DNA of 32,623 nt from a virus. Below, in pieces: positions 7,207 through 12,748 of the stretch. Under the pieces are notes generated by a model. It was not told where the DNA came from. It saw only the letters and a list, made by a program, of their open reading frames with translations, and made no database searches. The stretch spans positions 1 to 32,623 of the IMG/VR virus record IMGVR_UViG_3300050821_003637; one strand, 5' to 3'. Made by a program: the position numbers and the translations under genes. The first letter of the stretch is position 1, and the number at the start of each line of letters is the position of its first letter.

Positions 7207-7758
7207 ATGAAACGATTACTAGCTCTTGCCACACTATCTTGTGCCATGCCTTCTTATGCCACCCCATATCTAGGGGCAGACTTCCAATACCGCTCAGTGA
7301 ACCTACGTGGACTCAATGCCCATGTTTTCGCTAAGCGCGCGCCAGCCATGAACCTATACGGCGGTATCATGCTGAATGATGACCTTGCGTTTGAAGTAGG
7401 CTTCCACTCAGCTAAACAGACAAAGAAGTTCCCAGGAATGAGCGGCGCTAGCCTTAAGATGAAAGGCATACACGGGGCTTTAGTGGCTTACTATCCTCTA
7501 ACCGCGGATGGCAAGTTTAAAGCGCTTGGCGGGGCTGGGTTGGCTCAATTAAGGCACCATGCTCGTCACCCCGCTTATCGGCTAGATTTATCACGCTGCG
7601 TACCACGATTGATTGGCGGCGTTGAATATGCGTTTACCGATGCCATTGGTGTACGTGCATCATTTGTATGGGAGAGCGCTAAGAGTATGAAGAAAAAGAA
7701 CGACCAAAGCTTTAACAATGTTTATGCTTTCGGTGCGGGCTTGAAGATGGTATTCTAG
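7207..7758 (+). CDS. Outer-membrane beta-barrel protein with signal peptide
   Basis: 183 aa from the ATG at 7207, which has TGGAG eight bases upstream; the frame is open further back to 7171 but without support. The first 18 residues (MKRLLALATLSCAMPSYA) form a signal peptide with an A-x-A-like cleavage site. The rest has alternating hydrophobic strands and Gly-rich turns as in OmpA/opacity-like barrels: YLGADFQYRSVNL, MNLYGGIMLNDDLAFEVGFH, GGVEYAFTDAIGVRASFVWE. It ends NVYAFGAGLKMVF, a C-terminal Phe signal for the BAM machinery. A phage gene of this kind probably alters the surface of the infected cell, for example blocking adsorption of other phages. Its base composition is clearly richer in G+C than the small genes before it, which hints at recent acquisition. 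Confidence 0.75.
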   Translation: MKRLLALATLSCAMPSYATPYLGADFQYRSVNLRGLNAHVFAKRAPAMNLYGGIMLNDDLAFEVGFHSAKQTKKFPGMSGASLKMKGIHGALVAYYPLTADGKFKALGGAGLAQLRHHARHPAYRLDLSRCVPRLIGGVEYAFTDAIGVRASFVWESAKSMKKKNDQSFNNVYAFGAGLKMVF

Positions 7759-7770
7759 TTGCGGACTCTG

Positions 7771-7816
7771 GGCTAGCGGTTATGGGTTTTTCTTATTTCC
7801 TTGGTCGCCGCTAGCC
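7771..7816. terminator. 9-bp perfect inverted repeat between convergent genes
   Basis: GGCTAGCGG (7771-7779) and CCGCTAGCC (7808-7816) are perfect inverted arms 28 bases apart, with a T-rich stretch in the loop on the plus strand. The repeat sits where the rightward outer-membrane protein gene and the leftward operon meet, so a transcription-stopping structure is plausible. The right arm lies inside the last codons of the 86-aa gene. The long loop and lack of a T-run after the stem make it unlike a standard terminator. Confidence 0.4.
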
Positions 7817-8040
7817 TGGGGGACATTTAAGAATTCACGCTGTAATGCCTTAATAAACTCTTCTACACACAGTCTTGCATGTTGCTTATTTTTATTCTCA
7901 ACATATTTATATAAGTCAATTAATGAATTACCTAATGCATTTATTCCAACATTAGCTGTTTTTCCAATAAGAATATCACTAATTGCATCTCTTACTTTGT
8001 CAACTTCACAAATGTTATCTACACCAAATACTTCTTTCAT
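7780..8040 (-). CDS. Hypothetical protein, paralogue family member 1
   Basis: 86 aa, last gene of the leftward unit. Its start follows the preceding stop as TAAATG, with GGGG six bases before the ATG. Residues about 20-55 (AISDILIGKTANVGINALGNSLIDLY) match the pattern ILxGKxxNVGIxA also present in the 8509-8727 protein and, more loosely, in 8041-8295. Downstream is a helix, then a polar tail (ASGDQGNKKNP). The shared pattern suggests tandem duplication. No known family is recognised. The proteins are small, soluble and helical. Confidence 0.65.
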   Translation of the reverse strand: MKEVFGVDNICEVDKVRDAISDILIGKTANVGINALGNSLIDLYKYVENKNKQHARLCVEEFIKALQREFLNVPQASGDQGNKKNP

Positions 8041-8295
8041 TTAATGCCCCGCATCTTTATCAAGCTCTTCCTTAAAAAACATATATGCCGTAGCTAGATT
8101 AGTTCTTCTATAATCACGCGCCACAGGTTCATCGATTGCAAACATTAAAGCATTAGTTAAAGTGGTTAAAACAACATACATGTTTTCACCCTCTAACAAT
8201 TCATCAATCTTTTTGTATAATTCTTTTATTCTTTTTTCATTAGTCATACTTAAGCCCCTTGTGTTTCTCTTTAAGTCTTCATCTGCTTCTTTCAT
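8041..8295 (-). CDS. Hypothetical protein, paralogue family member 2
   Basis: 84 aa from the ATG at 8295. An internal ATG 16 codons on (8247) has a better ribosome site (AAGGGG) and gives a 68-aa product starting MTNEKRIKELYKKIDELL. From there the layout parallels its neighbours: helix, ELLEGENMYVVLTTLTNALMFAID, then a second helix. The GK/NVGI core is degenerate here (GENMYVVL). The gene joint GCATTAAATGAAAGAAG at its start is repeated almost exactly at the start of the next gene (8040), which supports duplication of a gene unit. Confidence 0.65.
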   Translation of the reverse strand: MKEADEDLKRNTRGLSMTNEKRIKELYKKIDELLEGENMYVVLTTLTNALMFAIDEPVARDYRRTNLATAYMFFKEELDKDAGH

Positions 8296-8508
8296 TTAAT
8301 GCTTCTCAATAAATTTCGCATATCTATAAACTCCCGGCTCATTAAAGTCCATTATCTTAATAAAACACGGCTCACAAACTGTTGCTCTTTCTTCAGGCGG
8401 TAAATCACCAAAGAGAGCTTGCATTTCAGATATCTTAGCCTCTTCAGTTGTTATTGAATCAAACTCTTTCTTACATGCTTGGCAAAACTTGGTTACTATT
8501 TTTGTCAT
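8296..8508 (-). CDS. Small zinc-ribbon-like protein
   Basis: 70 aa. Two Cys pairs, CQAC (residues about 9-12) and CEPC (about 45-48), are spaced as in a zinc ribbon. Between them lies an acidic helix segment (EEAKISEMQALFGDLPPEE). Zinc ribbons of this size usually bind nucleic acid or a protein partner. It sits between two members of the paralogue family in the same operon. Function unknown. Confidence 0.65.
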   Translation of the reverse strand: MTKIVTKFCQACKKEFDSITTEEAKISEMQALFGDLPPEERATVCEPCFIKIMDFNEPGVYRYAKFIEKH

Positions 8509-8727
8509 TTAATCATATTCAAAGTTTACAATCGATTTAATCGCCCTATTTATCCCCTCTATTTTATCATGCTTTGGTAGACTATCTAACATCTCTACTA
8601 ACACCAATAAAGTGGCTGATATGCCGACATTAAACGGCTTTCCTTCCAAAACTCTTCTTAACTGCTTATTCAATAATTTGCTTTCTTCATATATTTCTTT
8701 TAACTTCTCTTCACTTACTATGGTCAT
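8509..8727 (-). CDS. Hypothetical protein, paralogue family member 3
   Basis: 72 aa. I place the start at 8727, where ATG overlaps the preceding stop as ATGA, rather than at 8739. The protein begins MTIVSEEKLKEIYEESKLL. It has VLEGKPFNVGISATLLVLVEMLDSL, which lines up with ILIGKTANVGINALGNSLIDLY in the 7780-8040 protein. All three members share helix, GK-NVGI core and second helix. No outside family is recognised. Confidence 0.65.
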   Translation of the reverse strand: MTIVSEEKLKEIYEESKLLNKQLRRVLEGKPFNVGISATLLVLVEMLDSLPKHDKIEGINRAIKSIVNFEYD

Positions 8728-8900
8728 AATATTACACACTCACACCACTTCTTTACAGGTTTTGGTTCAGGTCTATTAGGAACACGACCGCGATTATACA
8801 GCGGCACATAAGGCTCAACAGTTGGTTCTTTGAGAGCATTAAGCTTTAGGGTTGATGGAACTATAGTTACAGTTCGGTAGGCTTCAGCTTTCTGTTTCAT
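8724..8900 (-). CDS. 58-aa proline-rich hypothetical protein
   Basis: 58 aa, beginning MKQKAEAYRTVTIVPSTLKL. It overlaps the previous gene by 17 bases and the next as ATGA. It fills what would otherwise be a gap in a packed operon. The middle and C-terminal half are Pro-rich (KEPTVEPYVPLYNRGRVPNR, then PEPKPVKKW). It ends CECVIL, a Cys-x-Cys plus hydrophobic tail. No domain is recognised. It may be an extended peptide that binds a partner. Confidence 0.6.
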   Translation of the reverse strand: MKQKAEAYRTVTIVPSTLKLNALKEPTVEPYVPLYNRGRVPNRPEPKPVKKWCECVIL

Positions 8901-9120
8901 CAAGCAATCCTATGTCATTTATTGATTGATGAATAATGGTTCCTATCCTTTGCAAATCAGATAGTGTAATTGCACTCTTTCGAGTAAAGTTAATTGATTG
9001 ATTATCATCTCTAACATTCATGGTTACATGAAAAGCCGATTGTTGATTGGGTTTCTGAAAAGGGTCTAGCTGGATATCAAATGTAAAACATCCGATTTGA
9101 TATCGTCTAATTATCGCCAT
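8884..9120 (-). CDS. Hypothetical early protein (78 aa)
   Basis: 78 aa, starting at a TAATG joint with the gene before it. The first part looks like beta strands (IIRRYQIGCFTFDIQLDPF, FHVTMNVRDDNQSINFTR). It ends in a helix (TLSDLQRIGTIIHQSINDIG). The layout of strands followed by an LSDL...HQ helix recalls its neighbour 9120-9455 (ALSDLLHQTADQSI), so the two may be distant paralogues. No function is recognised. Confidence 0.65.
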   Translation of the reverse strand: MAIIRRYQIGCFTFDIQLDPFQKPNQQSAFHVTMNVRDDNQSINFTRKSAITLSDLQRIGTIIHQSINDIGLLDETES

Positions 9121-9455
9121 TACTTATCGCTCTTAACATACTTACCAACAACAAACTCACCAGCAGTAGGATGGCTATATCCAACAAAAGGGTTGCATGT
9201 TTCATGCTGTACGCCATCTATGTAACCCGGACGAATGGATTGATCTGCTGTTTGATGCAATAAATCTGATAAGGCTCTACCTTCTTTTAACGACATCCAA
9301 GTTTCAAACACATTGGAACCTGACATATCTTTTATCTCAAAAAGAAACCTATTATTATCGGTTTTCATATGAAAATAATATTGACGCCCGTGATGTTCGG
9401 TTACGGTCAATATCCTTTCCACCTCAGTAACAAATATGTCATTTTTATCAATCAT
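9120..9455 (-). CDS. Hypothetical early protein (111 aa)
   Basis: 111 aa. Beta strands dominate the first half (YYFHMKTDNNRFLFEIKDM, VFETWMSLKEG), followed by a RALSDLLHQTADQSI helix. A C-terminal part has GYIDGVQHETCNPFVGYSHP and a basic end. It may share a fold with the 78-aa protein that follows it. The gene is seven bases after the previous stop, with a weak ribosome site, so translation may depend on coupling. Function unknown. Confidence 0.65.
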   Translation of the reverse strand: MIDKNDIFVTEVERILTVTEHHGRQYYFHMKTDNNRFLFEIKDMSGSNVFETWMSLKEGRALSDLLHQTADQSIRPGYIDGVQHETCNPFVGYSHPTAGEFVVGKYVKSDK

Positions 9456-9461
9456 TATCTA

Positions 9462-9728
9462 TCACAAAAGATTACATAAACCTGTCGTCGATTCTAATAC
9501 GTCAATCTGAGACTGCACAAGCTTAATCTGATAGCTACAGTTCTGAATACGTTTGTAGGCAGCTTGTGCGCCCTGTAACAGAAATAACATTTTCTCTTCT
9601 AGAGCCTTGAGCTCGGCCGCATCTGATAACGCTGCAATCTTTCTTCTACACCCCTCAATTAGTGAGTCAACTTCTATCTCAACTGGTACCTGTAGCCTTA
9701 GCTCCTTCCTTGAGCCTACTGTGTGCAT
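9462..9728 (-). CDS. Coiled-coil hypothetical protein (88 aa)
   Basis: 88 aa, with a strong GGAGG(T) site five bases before the ATG. It is largely helical with heptad-like spacing (ELKALEEKMLFLLQGAQAAYKRIQN, then YQIKLVQSQIDVLE), so a coiled-coil dimer is likely. It has three Cys residues and no catalytic motif. It overlaps the weaker upstream reading frame 9679-9918 by 50 bases. Function unknown. Confidence 0.7.
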   Translation of the reverse strand: MHTVGSRKELRLQVPVEIEVDSLIEGCRRKIAALSDAAELKALEEKMLFLLQGAQAAYKRIQNCSYQIKLVQSQIDVLESTTGLCNLL

Positions 9729-9918
9729 TTTCTACCTCCGTTGTATTTGCCTCCAAATTTGCCCGTGACGCCATCGAATTTCTTAGGATGGCTCTGACAT
9801 CGTCTAAATGCTTTTCGGCCAGCCTTGCATCTCTAGCTCGTGATAATGACGTATCGAACTTCACCATCGAAGCTCTGGTCGCCATAACACTGGGTACTGG
9901 GTGTGTTTTTACTATCAT
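9679..9918 (-). CDS. Possible 79-aa protein at the head of the lower leftward unit
   Basis: An open frame of 79 aa on the operon strand, helical in its C-terminal half (LSRARDARLAEKHLDDVRAILRN, then ANLEANTTEVENAHSRLKEG). The ATG lies almost exactly at the expected start of transcription, so it would be leaderless. Internal ATGs at 9885 and 9867 have no ribosome site. A competing rightward frame (9662-9961) fits the neighbourhood worse. If it is not a gene, this stretch is the long leader of the unit. Confidence 0.35.
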   Translation of the reverse strand: MIVKTHPVPSVMATRASMVKFDTSLSRARDARLAEKHLDDVRAILRNSMASRANLEANTTEVENAHSRLKEGAKATGTS

Positions 9919-9924
9919 GGCTAA

Positions 9925-9953
9925 ATCATATCAGGTAACTAAAAACGAGACAA
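9925..9953 (-). promoter_or_regulatory. Leftward sigma70-like promoter for 9918-7780
   Basis: On the minus strand TTGTCT (9953-9948) and TATGAT (9930-9925) are 17 bases apart. Transcription would start near 9918. It lies just after the end of the replication-initiator unit and before the small-gene unit, so it plausibly gives the lower unit its own control. Confidence 0.55.
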
Positions 9954-9962
9954 GCATGTAAG

Positions 9963-9982
9963 AACTGGTTTTTTATCCAGTT
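9963..9982. terminator. Short hairpin at the end of the initiator unit
   Basis: AACTGG and CCAGTT form a six-base-pair stem around an eight-base A/T loop and contain the stop codon of the 128-aa gene. No T-run follows on either strand, so it would be a weak terminator at best. Its position, between one unit and the promoter of the next, is what makes it worth recording. Confidence 0.3.
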
Positions 9983-10359
9983 GATAGTAGCTTGTCCGTT
10001 TTAAGTTCTTTTCTCAACTTAGCAATAGCGGCTTTTCCTTGCCTTCGTATCTTGGGTATCCGTACCCTCTTTGATTTTGCCTCACGGGCTTTGATAACGG
10101 CATGCGTTGCTACCAGGGCGCCGTGTACGCTCGTGACGCCATCTTTTGTGCTCAGTTGGTAGTTTTTAAAGACTGCATCAGATATCCACGCTGCGCGGCT
10201 CCTAGGCTCGTTAGCGAGCATGTTCATCAGGGATATCTTTTGTTGGACGTACTTGCGCCCGTACTTGATGAACCATGCGTGGTAAGTACTGGGCTTCACA
10301 TTGAGTAATGTGAGTTTGTCTTCTAGTGAAGGTAATCGCTTTTTCTTGGGTTCGGTCAT
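9973..10359 (-). CDS. Basic protein downstream of the replication initiator
   Basis: 128 aa, strongly basic. It starts inside the last codons of the initiator gene (overlap of about four bases), so the two are co-translated. The N-terminus has a helix-turn-helix-like stretch: LEDKLTLLNVKPSTYHAWFIKYGRKYVQQKI, where TYHAWF resembles the recognition helix of terminase or transposase HTHs. The C-terminus is rich in Lys/Arg (KAREAKSKRVRIPKIRRQGKAAIAKLRKELK). A DNA-binding partner of the initiator is the best guess, for example a helicase-loader substitute or a regulator. No lambda P or DnaC motif (Walker A) is present. Confidence 0.65.
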   Translation of the reverse strand: MTEPKKKRLPSLEDKLTLLNVKPSTYHAWFIKYGRKYVQQKISLMNMLANEPRSRAAWISDAVFKNYQLSTKDGVTSVHGALVATHAVIKAREAKSKRVRIPKIRRQGKAAIAKLRKELKTDKLLSTG

Positions 10360-11204
10360 GACATGGTCCTTGCTGGTTTTAAATGGGCGCTTATGAGCGA
10401 TGAAAATACATCCTTGGCCTCTTTTGGCATAGATGGGGATTTATTTCTTTTCCTTTCGTCAGCTTTGGACGTATCTGCTAGGACATGAGAGGCGTGAGTG
10501 CTTGGTATCTCTGTTTGCACAGTCTTTGTGGGTTCTGGATAGTTTTGTTCAATTGCCTTTATCGTAAACCCTGCTAGATTGCTTCTAGGTTTAGACTTGG
10601 CTAAAGCTATCTTTCTTTGAAGGTACTCTTTCTTATGTAGCTTGCTTATATTGGTTGCTACTGTCCTATCGATTCCAATCTTTTCCATCTCTTCAATAAT
10701 TTCTAAATCAACAGCAACAGGTCCTTCACTAGGTATGGGTATATGTTGTTGTTGTTTAATAGATATAGTCTTCTTACAACTTGGTGTTCTTATATGCGTT
10801 GATTTCCCACGCGTGGGTTTTCCACGCATGGCTTGTGGATAACCCATGCGTTGATTTTCAACGCATGGCTTGTGTATAACGTGAACATTGCTAGTTACAG
10901 TAGGAGGGTTTTTGAATATTGAAAAGTAATAATCTCTTCCGGTAGAGCCTTGTAGAAGGTAAAGATATCCGTGGGTTCTTAACTCCCCAGTAACTTTTCG
11001 CCACTTGTAATCTCCCCACTTAAAGTGTTTTTTTAGTTGCGTGGGTCGAGGTTTCCAGGTTGACACATGACTTCTAAGATACATCCCCAGCGCTCTTGCT
11101 TCTGCTGAGAGATTTTCGTTTCTTATAAATTCATTTGGTATTTGTGCGTATGGGACTTCTGTGTTATCTAAGTGAAATACTGGTTCTAATTCTGAAATGC
11201 TCAT
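10356..11204 (-). CDS. Winged-helix replication initiator (lambda O / RepA-like role)
   Basis: 282 aa; GAGG lies eight bases before the ATG. Residues about 15-90 form a winged-helix domain of the phage and plasmid replication-initiator type: IPNEFIRNENLSAEARALG, YLRSHVSTWKP, QLKKHFKWGDYKWRKVTGEL, then GYLYLL. Residues about 105-140 are a basic, low-complexity linker whose DNA carries dyads and two DnaA boxes. The C-terminal part (IEEMEKIGIDRTVATNISKL, KSKPRSNLAGFTIKAIEQNY) resembles the region after the HTH in RepA-like proteins. It probably binds the origin inside its own gene and recruits host helicase. There is no polymerase or primase in the genome, so host replication proteins must do the synthesis. 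Confidence 0.7.
   Translation of the reverse strand: MSISELEPVFHLDNTEVPYAQIPNEFIRNENLSAEARALGMYLRSHVSTWKPRPTQLKKHFKWGDYKWRKVTGELRTHGYLYLLQGSTGRDYYFSIFKNPPTVTSNVHVIHKPCVENQRMGYPQAMRGKPTRGKSTHIRTPSCKKTISIKQQQHIPIPSEGPVAVDLEIIEEMEKIGIDRTVATNISKLHKKEYLQRKIALAKSKPRSNLAGFTIKAIEQNYPEPTKTVQTEIPSTHASHVLADTSKADERKRNKSPSMPKEAKDVFSSLISAHLKPARTMS
10796..10879. other. Probable replication origin: three dyads and two DnaA boxes
   Basis: Inside the initiator gene lie three dyads built from half-sites GCGTKGR: 10796-10812, 10811-10827 and 10844-10868. The last is a perfect palindrome with 11-base arms around TTT. After the second and third dyads come TGTGGATAA (10834-10842) and TGTGTATAA (10871-10879). On the minus strand these read TTATCCACA and TTATACACA, both exact matches to the DnaA box TTATNCACA. 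Units 10811-10843 and 10848-10880 are 37 bases apart and nearly identical over 33 bases. An AT-richer stretch at about 10740-10795 could be the unwinding region. The arrangement resembles the lambda origin, which lies inside gene O. Confidence 0.7.
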
Positions 11205-11219
11205 GTATATGTCCTCAAG

Positions 11220-11237
11220 TAAGTAATTAACTACTTA
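11220..11237. promoter_or_regulatory. 18-bp palindrome in the initiator leader
   Basis: TAAGTA and TACTTA flank six bases, 16 bases upstream of the initiator ATG. It is a possible operator for autoregulation by the initiator or another repressor. It lies next to the larger nested dyad 11235-11305. Confidence 0.4.
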
Positions 11238-11305
11238 ACGCTTGACTTGGGTTACACCATGAGTTATTGTGGTTCTCATGGTGAAACTGCCTTCGGAAGC
11301 GTTAA
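11235..11305. repeat. Nested double inverted repeat upstream of the initiator
   Basis: The outer arms TTAACGCTT (11235-11243) and AAGCGTTAA (11297-11305) are perfect. The inner arms CACCATGAG (11255-11263) and CTCATGGTG (11275-11283) are also perfect. Both dyads have nearly the same centre (11269-11270). The inner dyad encloses the -10 box of a rightward promoter, so it may be an operator. On the other strand the whole element would fold in the leader of the initiator mRNA. Confidence 0.65.
11242..11270 (+). promoter_or_regulatory. Rightward promoter opposing the initiator gene
   Basis: TTGACT (11242-11247), a 17-base spacer and TATTGT (11265-11270). A start near 11277 would give a short RNA ending at the terminator 11328-11364. 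The -10 box lies in the loop of a perfect 9-base dyad, so repression at this site is likely. Confidence 0.5.
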
Positions 11306-11364
11306 ACCTAATGTTGTCTAGGGAACGAAAAGCCTCGTTACATCCAATGTGTCGGGGCTTTTTT
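11277..11364 (+). ncRNA. Possible short regulatory RNA upstream of the initiator
   Basis: Promoter and terminator bracket about 88 bases with no reading frame. The RNA would be antisense to the leader of the leftward initiator gene if that mRNA starts above 11300. This is the layout of plasmid copy-control countertranscripts. Alternatively the terminator acts as an attenuator for the gene at 11421, or the unit is simply the end of readthrough from elsewhere. No known RNA family is recognised, so the function is inference. Confidence 0.4.
11328..11364 (+). terminator. Rho-independent terminator
   Basis: AAAAGCCTCG (11328-11337) pairs with CGGGGCTTTT (11353-11362) over ten base pairs with one G-U, around a 15-base loop that can itself pair ACA with TGT. 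A run of six T (11359-11364) follows. It is the best terminator in the window. On the other strand the stem has one mismatch and ends in TTTT, so it may also stop leftward transcripts. Confidence 0.85.
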
Positions 11365-11420
11365 ATGTGTCCTTCTAGAGACATGTTGTTACACAATAGC
11401 TGAATAGAAGGGATAGATCA

Positions 11421-11687
11421 ATGAGTCATCCAGATAAAGAAAGGTTTCTTATCTGTAATAAAGTCAATAATGAAGAAAAATTTAAAGCAATAAGCGATAT
11501 GTTTGATTGGTTTTGGGAGTGGTCAAAAGAACAAGATCAAACAATGCGCAGTGTGTGCAGTATGATAGATTCTCTAATGGATGATTTTAAGTCACTAGAA
11601 AGCACGCTGGGAGAAGAAATAAAATCTTTACAGAGCACAAATAAAAAATTGATATGGGCTCTTACACACAGAGGTGATAAACCTTAA
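11421..11687 (+). CDS. Coiled-coil hypothetical protein (88 aa)
   Basis: 88 aa, with GGGAT upstream of the ATG. It is acidic at the start, Trp-rich in the middle (MFDWFWEWSKEQDQTMRSV), then a long coiled coil (SLESTLGEEIKSLQSTNKKLI). It stops three bases before the end of the leftward cluster (11691), a tight tail-to-tail meeting that supports both. The strong terminator at 11328-11364 lies just before it, so it needs its own promoter or readthrough. Function unknown. Confidence 0.6.
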   Translation: MSHPDKERFLICNKVNNEEKFKAISDMFDWFWEWSKEQDQTMRSVCSMIDSLMDDFKSLESTLGEEIKSLQSTNKKLIWALTHRGDKP

Positions 11688-11690
11688 CCC

Positions 11691-11762
11691 TCATCCCATC
11701 AATCTTACAATCGTCGCACAGATTATCGCAACACAAACCACTATTACTATCCCAGCGCTCAC
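11691..11762 (-). CDS. Membrane micro-protein, 23 aa (pair B, second)
   Basis: 23 aa, starting at a GTG that overlaps the stop of its neighbour as GTGA. Almost the whole chain is one membrane helix (GIVIVVCVAIICATIV), with a single Arg near the C-terminus. Its VVCVxxIC core resembles VVCVLLIC in the neighbour, so the two look like a duplicated pair. A GAG lies seven bases upstream. At this length the evidence is composition, coupling and similarity, not a known family. Confidence 0.45.
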   Translation of the reverse strand: MSAGIVIVVCVAIICATIVRLMG

Positions 11763-11845
11763 TTATTTATCTCAGTAATCGTTAAACAAATTAATAACAC
11801 ACATACGACTACCGTTAAAGAAACAAACTCAATAGTGTTCAGCAT
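11759..11845 (-). CDS. Membrane micro-protein, 28 aa (pair B, first)
   Basis: 28 aa: MLNTIEF, then a hydrophobic stretch (VSLTVVVCVLLICLTIT), then EINK. One membrane helix is clear. The ATG lies inside the end of the 76-aa gene, with GGGAAAGG just before it. It is followed by the similar 23-aa frame at a GTGA overlap. Tiny single-helix proteins in phages are often holins, antiholins or membrane-complex modulators, but which applies here is unknown. Confidence 0.5.
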   Translation of the reverse strand: MLNTIEFVSLTVVVCVLLICLTITEINK

Positions 11846-12059
11846 CCTTTCCCTCATCATACAGATCTTTTGACTCAACGTTTATGTCACCATCATCATT
11901 TACACTGATAGTGGTTATTACGGTTCCGCTTCCACGAAAAACCAAATTACACAGATGTTCTATATGTGCCTCGGTAGACGTCATGGCCTTGTTCCACTTC
12001 TCTTTCTTTGTGAGCTTAGGCAAAGCTACAGGCCTCTCACGCCTCTCTTTACTCTGCAT
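11829..12059 (-). CDS. Hypothetical early protein (76 aa)
   Basis: 76 aa. The N-terminus is very basic (MQSKERRERPVALPKLTKKEKWNKAM). A helix with EAHIEHLCNLVFRG follows, then beta strands with GTVITTISVNDDGDINVES and an acidic end. It overlaps the previous gene by 11 bases. A basic tail plus small alpha/beta body would suit a nucleic-acid or host-protein binder. No family is recognised. Confidence 0.65.
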   Translation of the reverse strand: MQSKERRERPVALPKLTKKEKWNKAMTSTEAHIEHLCNLVFRGSGTVITTISVNDDGDINVESKDLYDEGKDAEHY

Positions 12060-12474
12060 GGTCTTTACGGCTGGCTATGTAGTAAATCATTTGATACCGG
12101 CCTTCAGAAACAGCTTTTCGTATAGGTACCATCTCTGCATCGAATATCTTGGTTAGGAAGTCATGGTCATAGGTTGCCAGCTCCCCCTTATCCATAGAAT
12201 ATTCTTTAAGCATGTGAGCTAACACATCTACCTTTTGCATCTCTAGACCTTTAAGGTTTCCTAGGATGTGACCCTTAGCGGCATCCCCTTGCATGTACTC
12301 GTGAAAGATTGCCTCTCGTTGTTCGGATGTAAATGCTCTCTTAGATTTTATGTTTGTGTGAGCTTTCATCTTGCCTAGCAAAACAATAACATTGAATGCA
12401 ATAATCTTTTGAATGATTGGGGTAAAAGTAGTCTTGAGAAACGCTTGATAAATAAGTTTCTTATCGTTTTCCAC
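12049..12474 (-). CDS. Hypothetical early protein (141 aa)
   Basis: 141 aa, overlapping both neighbours. It is mostly helical. Residues about 12-35 are hydrophobic (LKTTFTPIIQKIIAFNVIVLLGKM), which could be a membrane-associated or buried helix. The middle has a TSEQREAIFHEYMQGDAAKGHILGNLKGLE segment. No catalytic motif or known domain is recognised. It lies in the cluster behind the ribbon-helix-helix regulator, so it is probably an early takeover or defence-related gene. Confidence 0.65.
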   Translation of the reverse strand: MENDKKLIYQAFLKTTFTPIIQKIIAFNVIVLLGKMKAHTNIKSKRAFTSEQREAIFHEYMQGDAAKGHILGNLKGLEMQKVDVLAHMLKEYSMDKGELATYDHDFLTKIFDAEMVPIRKAVSEGRYQMIYYIASRKDHAE

Positions 12475-12748
12475 GCGCTCTCTCCTCTAGGACTGCTAAT
12501 CTGTTTAAAACCTCTTGAATGCCGGCATCATTAGCTTCGGTGAGCTTCAACACAAAGTCTTCATGCTGGTTACGTAATTTCTTTAGTTGATCTATTTGCT
12601 GTTGAAGGTTTATAAATCTGTTTCTAAATTCTTCCAATATTTCAGCAATATATTCATGATCTGTTTTAAGTTTAATAAATGTACCGTATTGTTTATTGGT
12701 AGACACTTCTTCTAAAGTTAAAGATGTAGGCAATAAATCATTTGACAT
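12461..12748 (-). CDS. Coiled-coil hypothetical protein (95 aa)
   Basis: 95 aa. The N-terminus is polar (MSNDLLPTSLTLEEVSTNKQ). Residues about 30-92 form a long coiled coil (EILEEFRNRFINLQQQIDQL, then LNRLAVLEERARGKR). It overlaps both neighbours by about 11-14 bases. Three adjacent genes here encode coiled coils, so they may form one complex. Function unknown. Confidence 0.65.
   Translation of the reverse strand: MSNDLLPTSLTLEEVSTNKQYGTFIKLKTDHEYIAEILEEFRNRFINLQQQIDQLKKLRNQHEDFVLKLTEANDAGIQEVLNRLAVLEERARGKR

Noticed and set aside
9662-9961. Rightward open frame of 99 aa
   Set aside because: It is antisense to the well supported 88-aa gene start and to the leftward operon, with no ribosome site of its own.
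10796-10880. CRISPR-like array
   Set aside because: There are only two to three units, with no equal spacers and no cas genes. DnaA boxes and dyads explain the repeats better.
11251-11340. tRNA-like gene near the nested dyad
   Set aside because: No T-arm GGTTCGA-type word or acceptor pairing is found. The pairing fits an operator/terminator layout instead.
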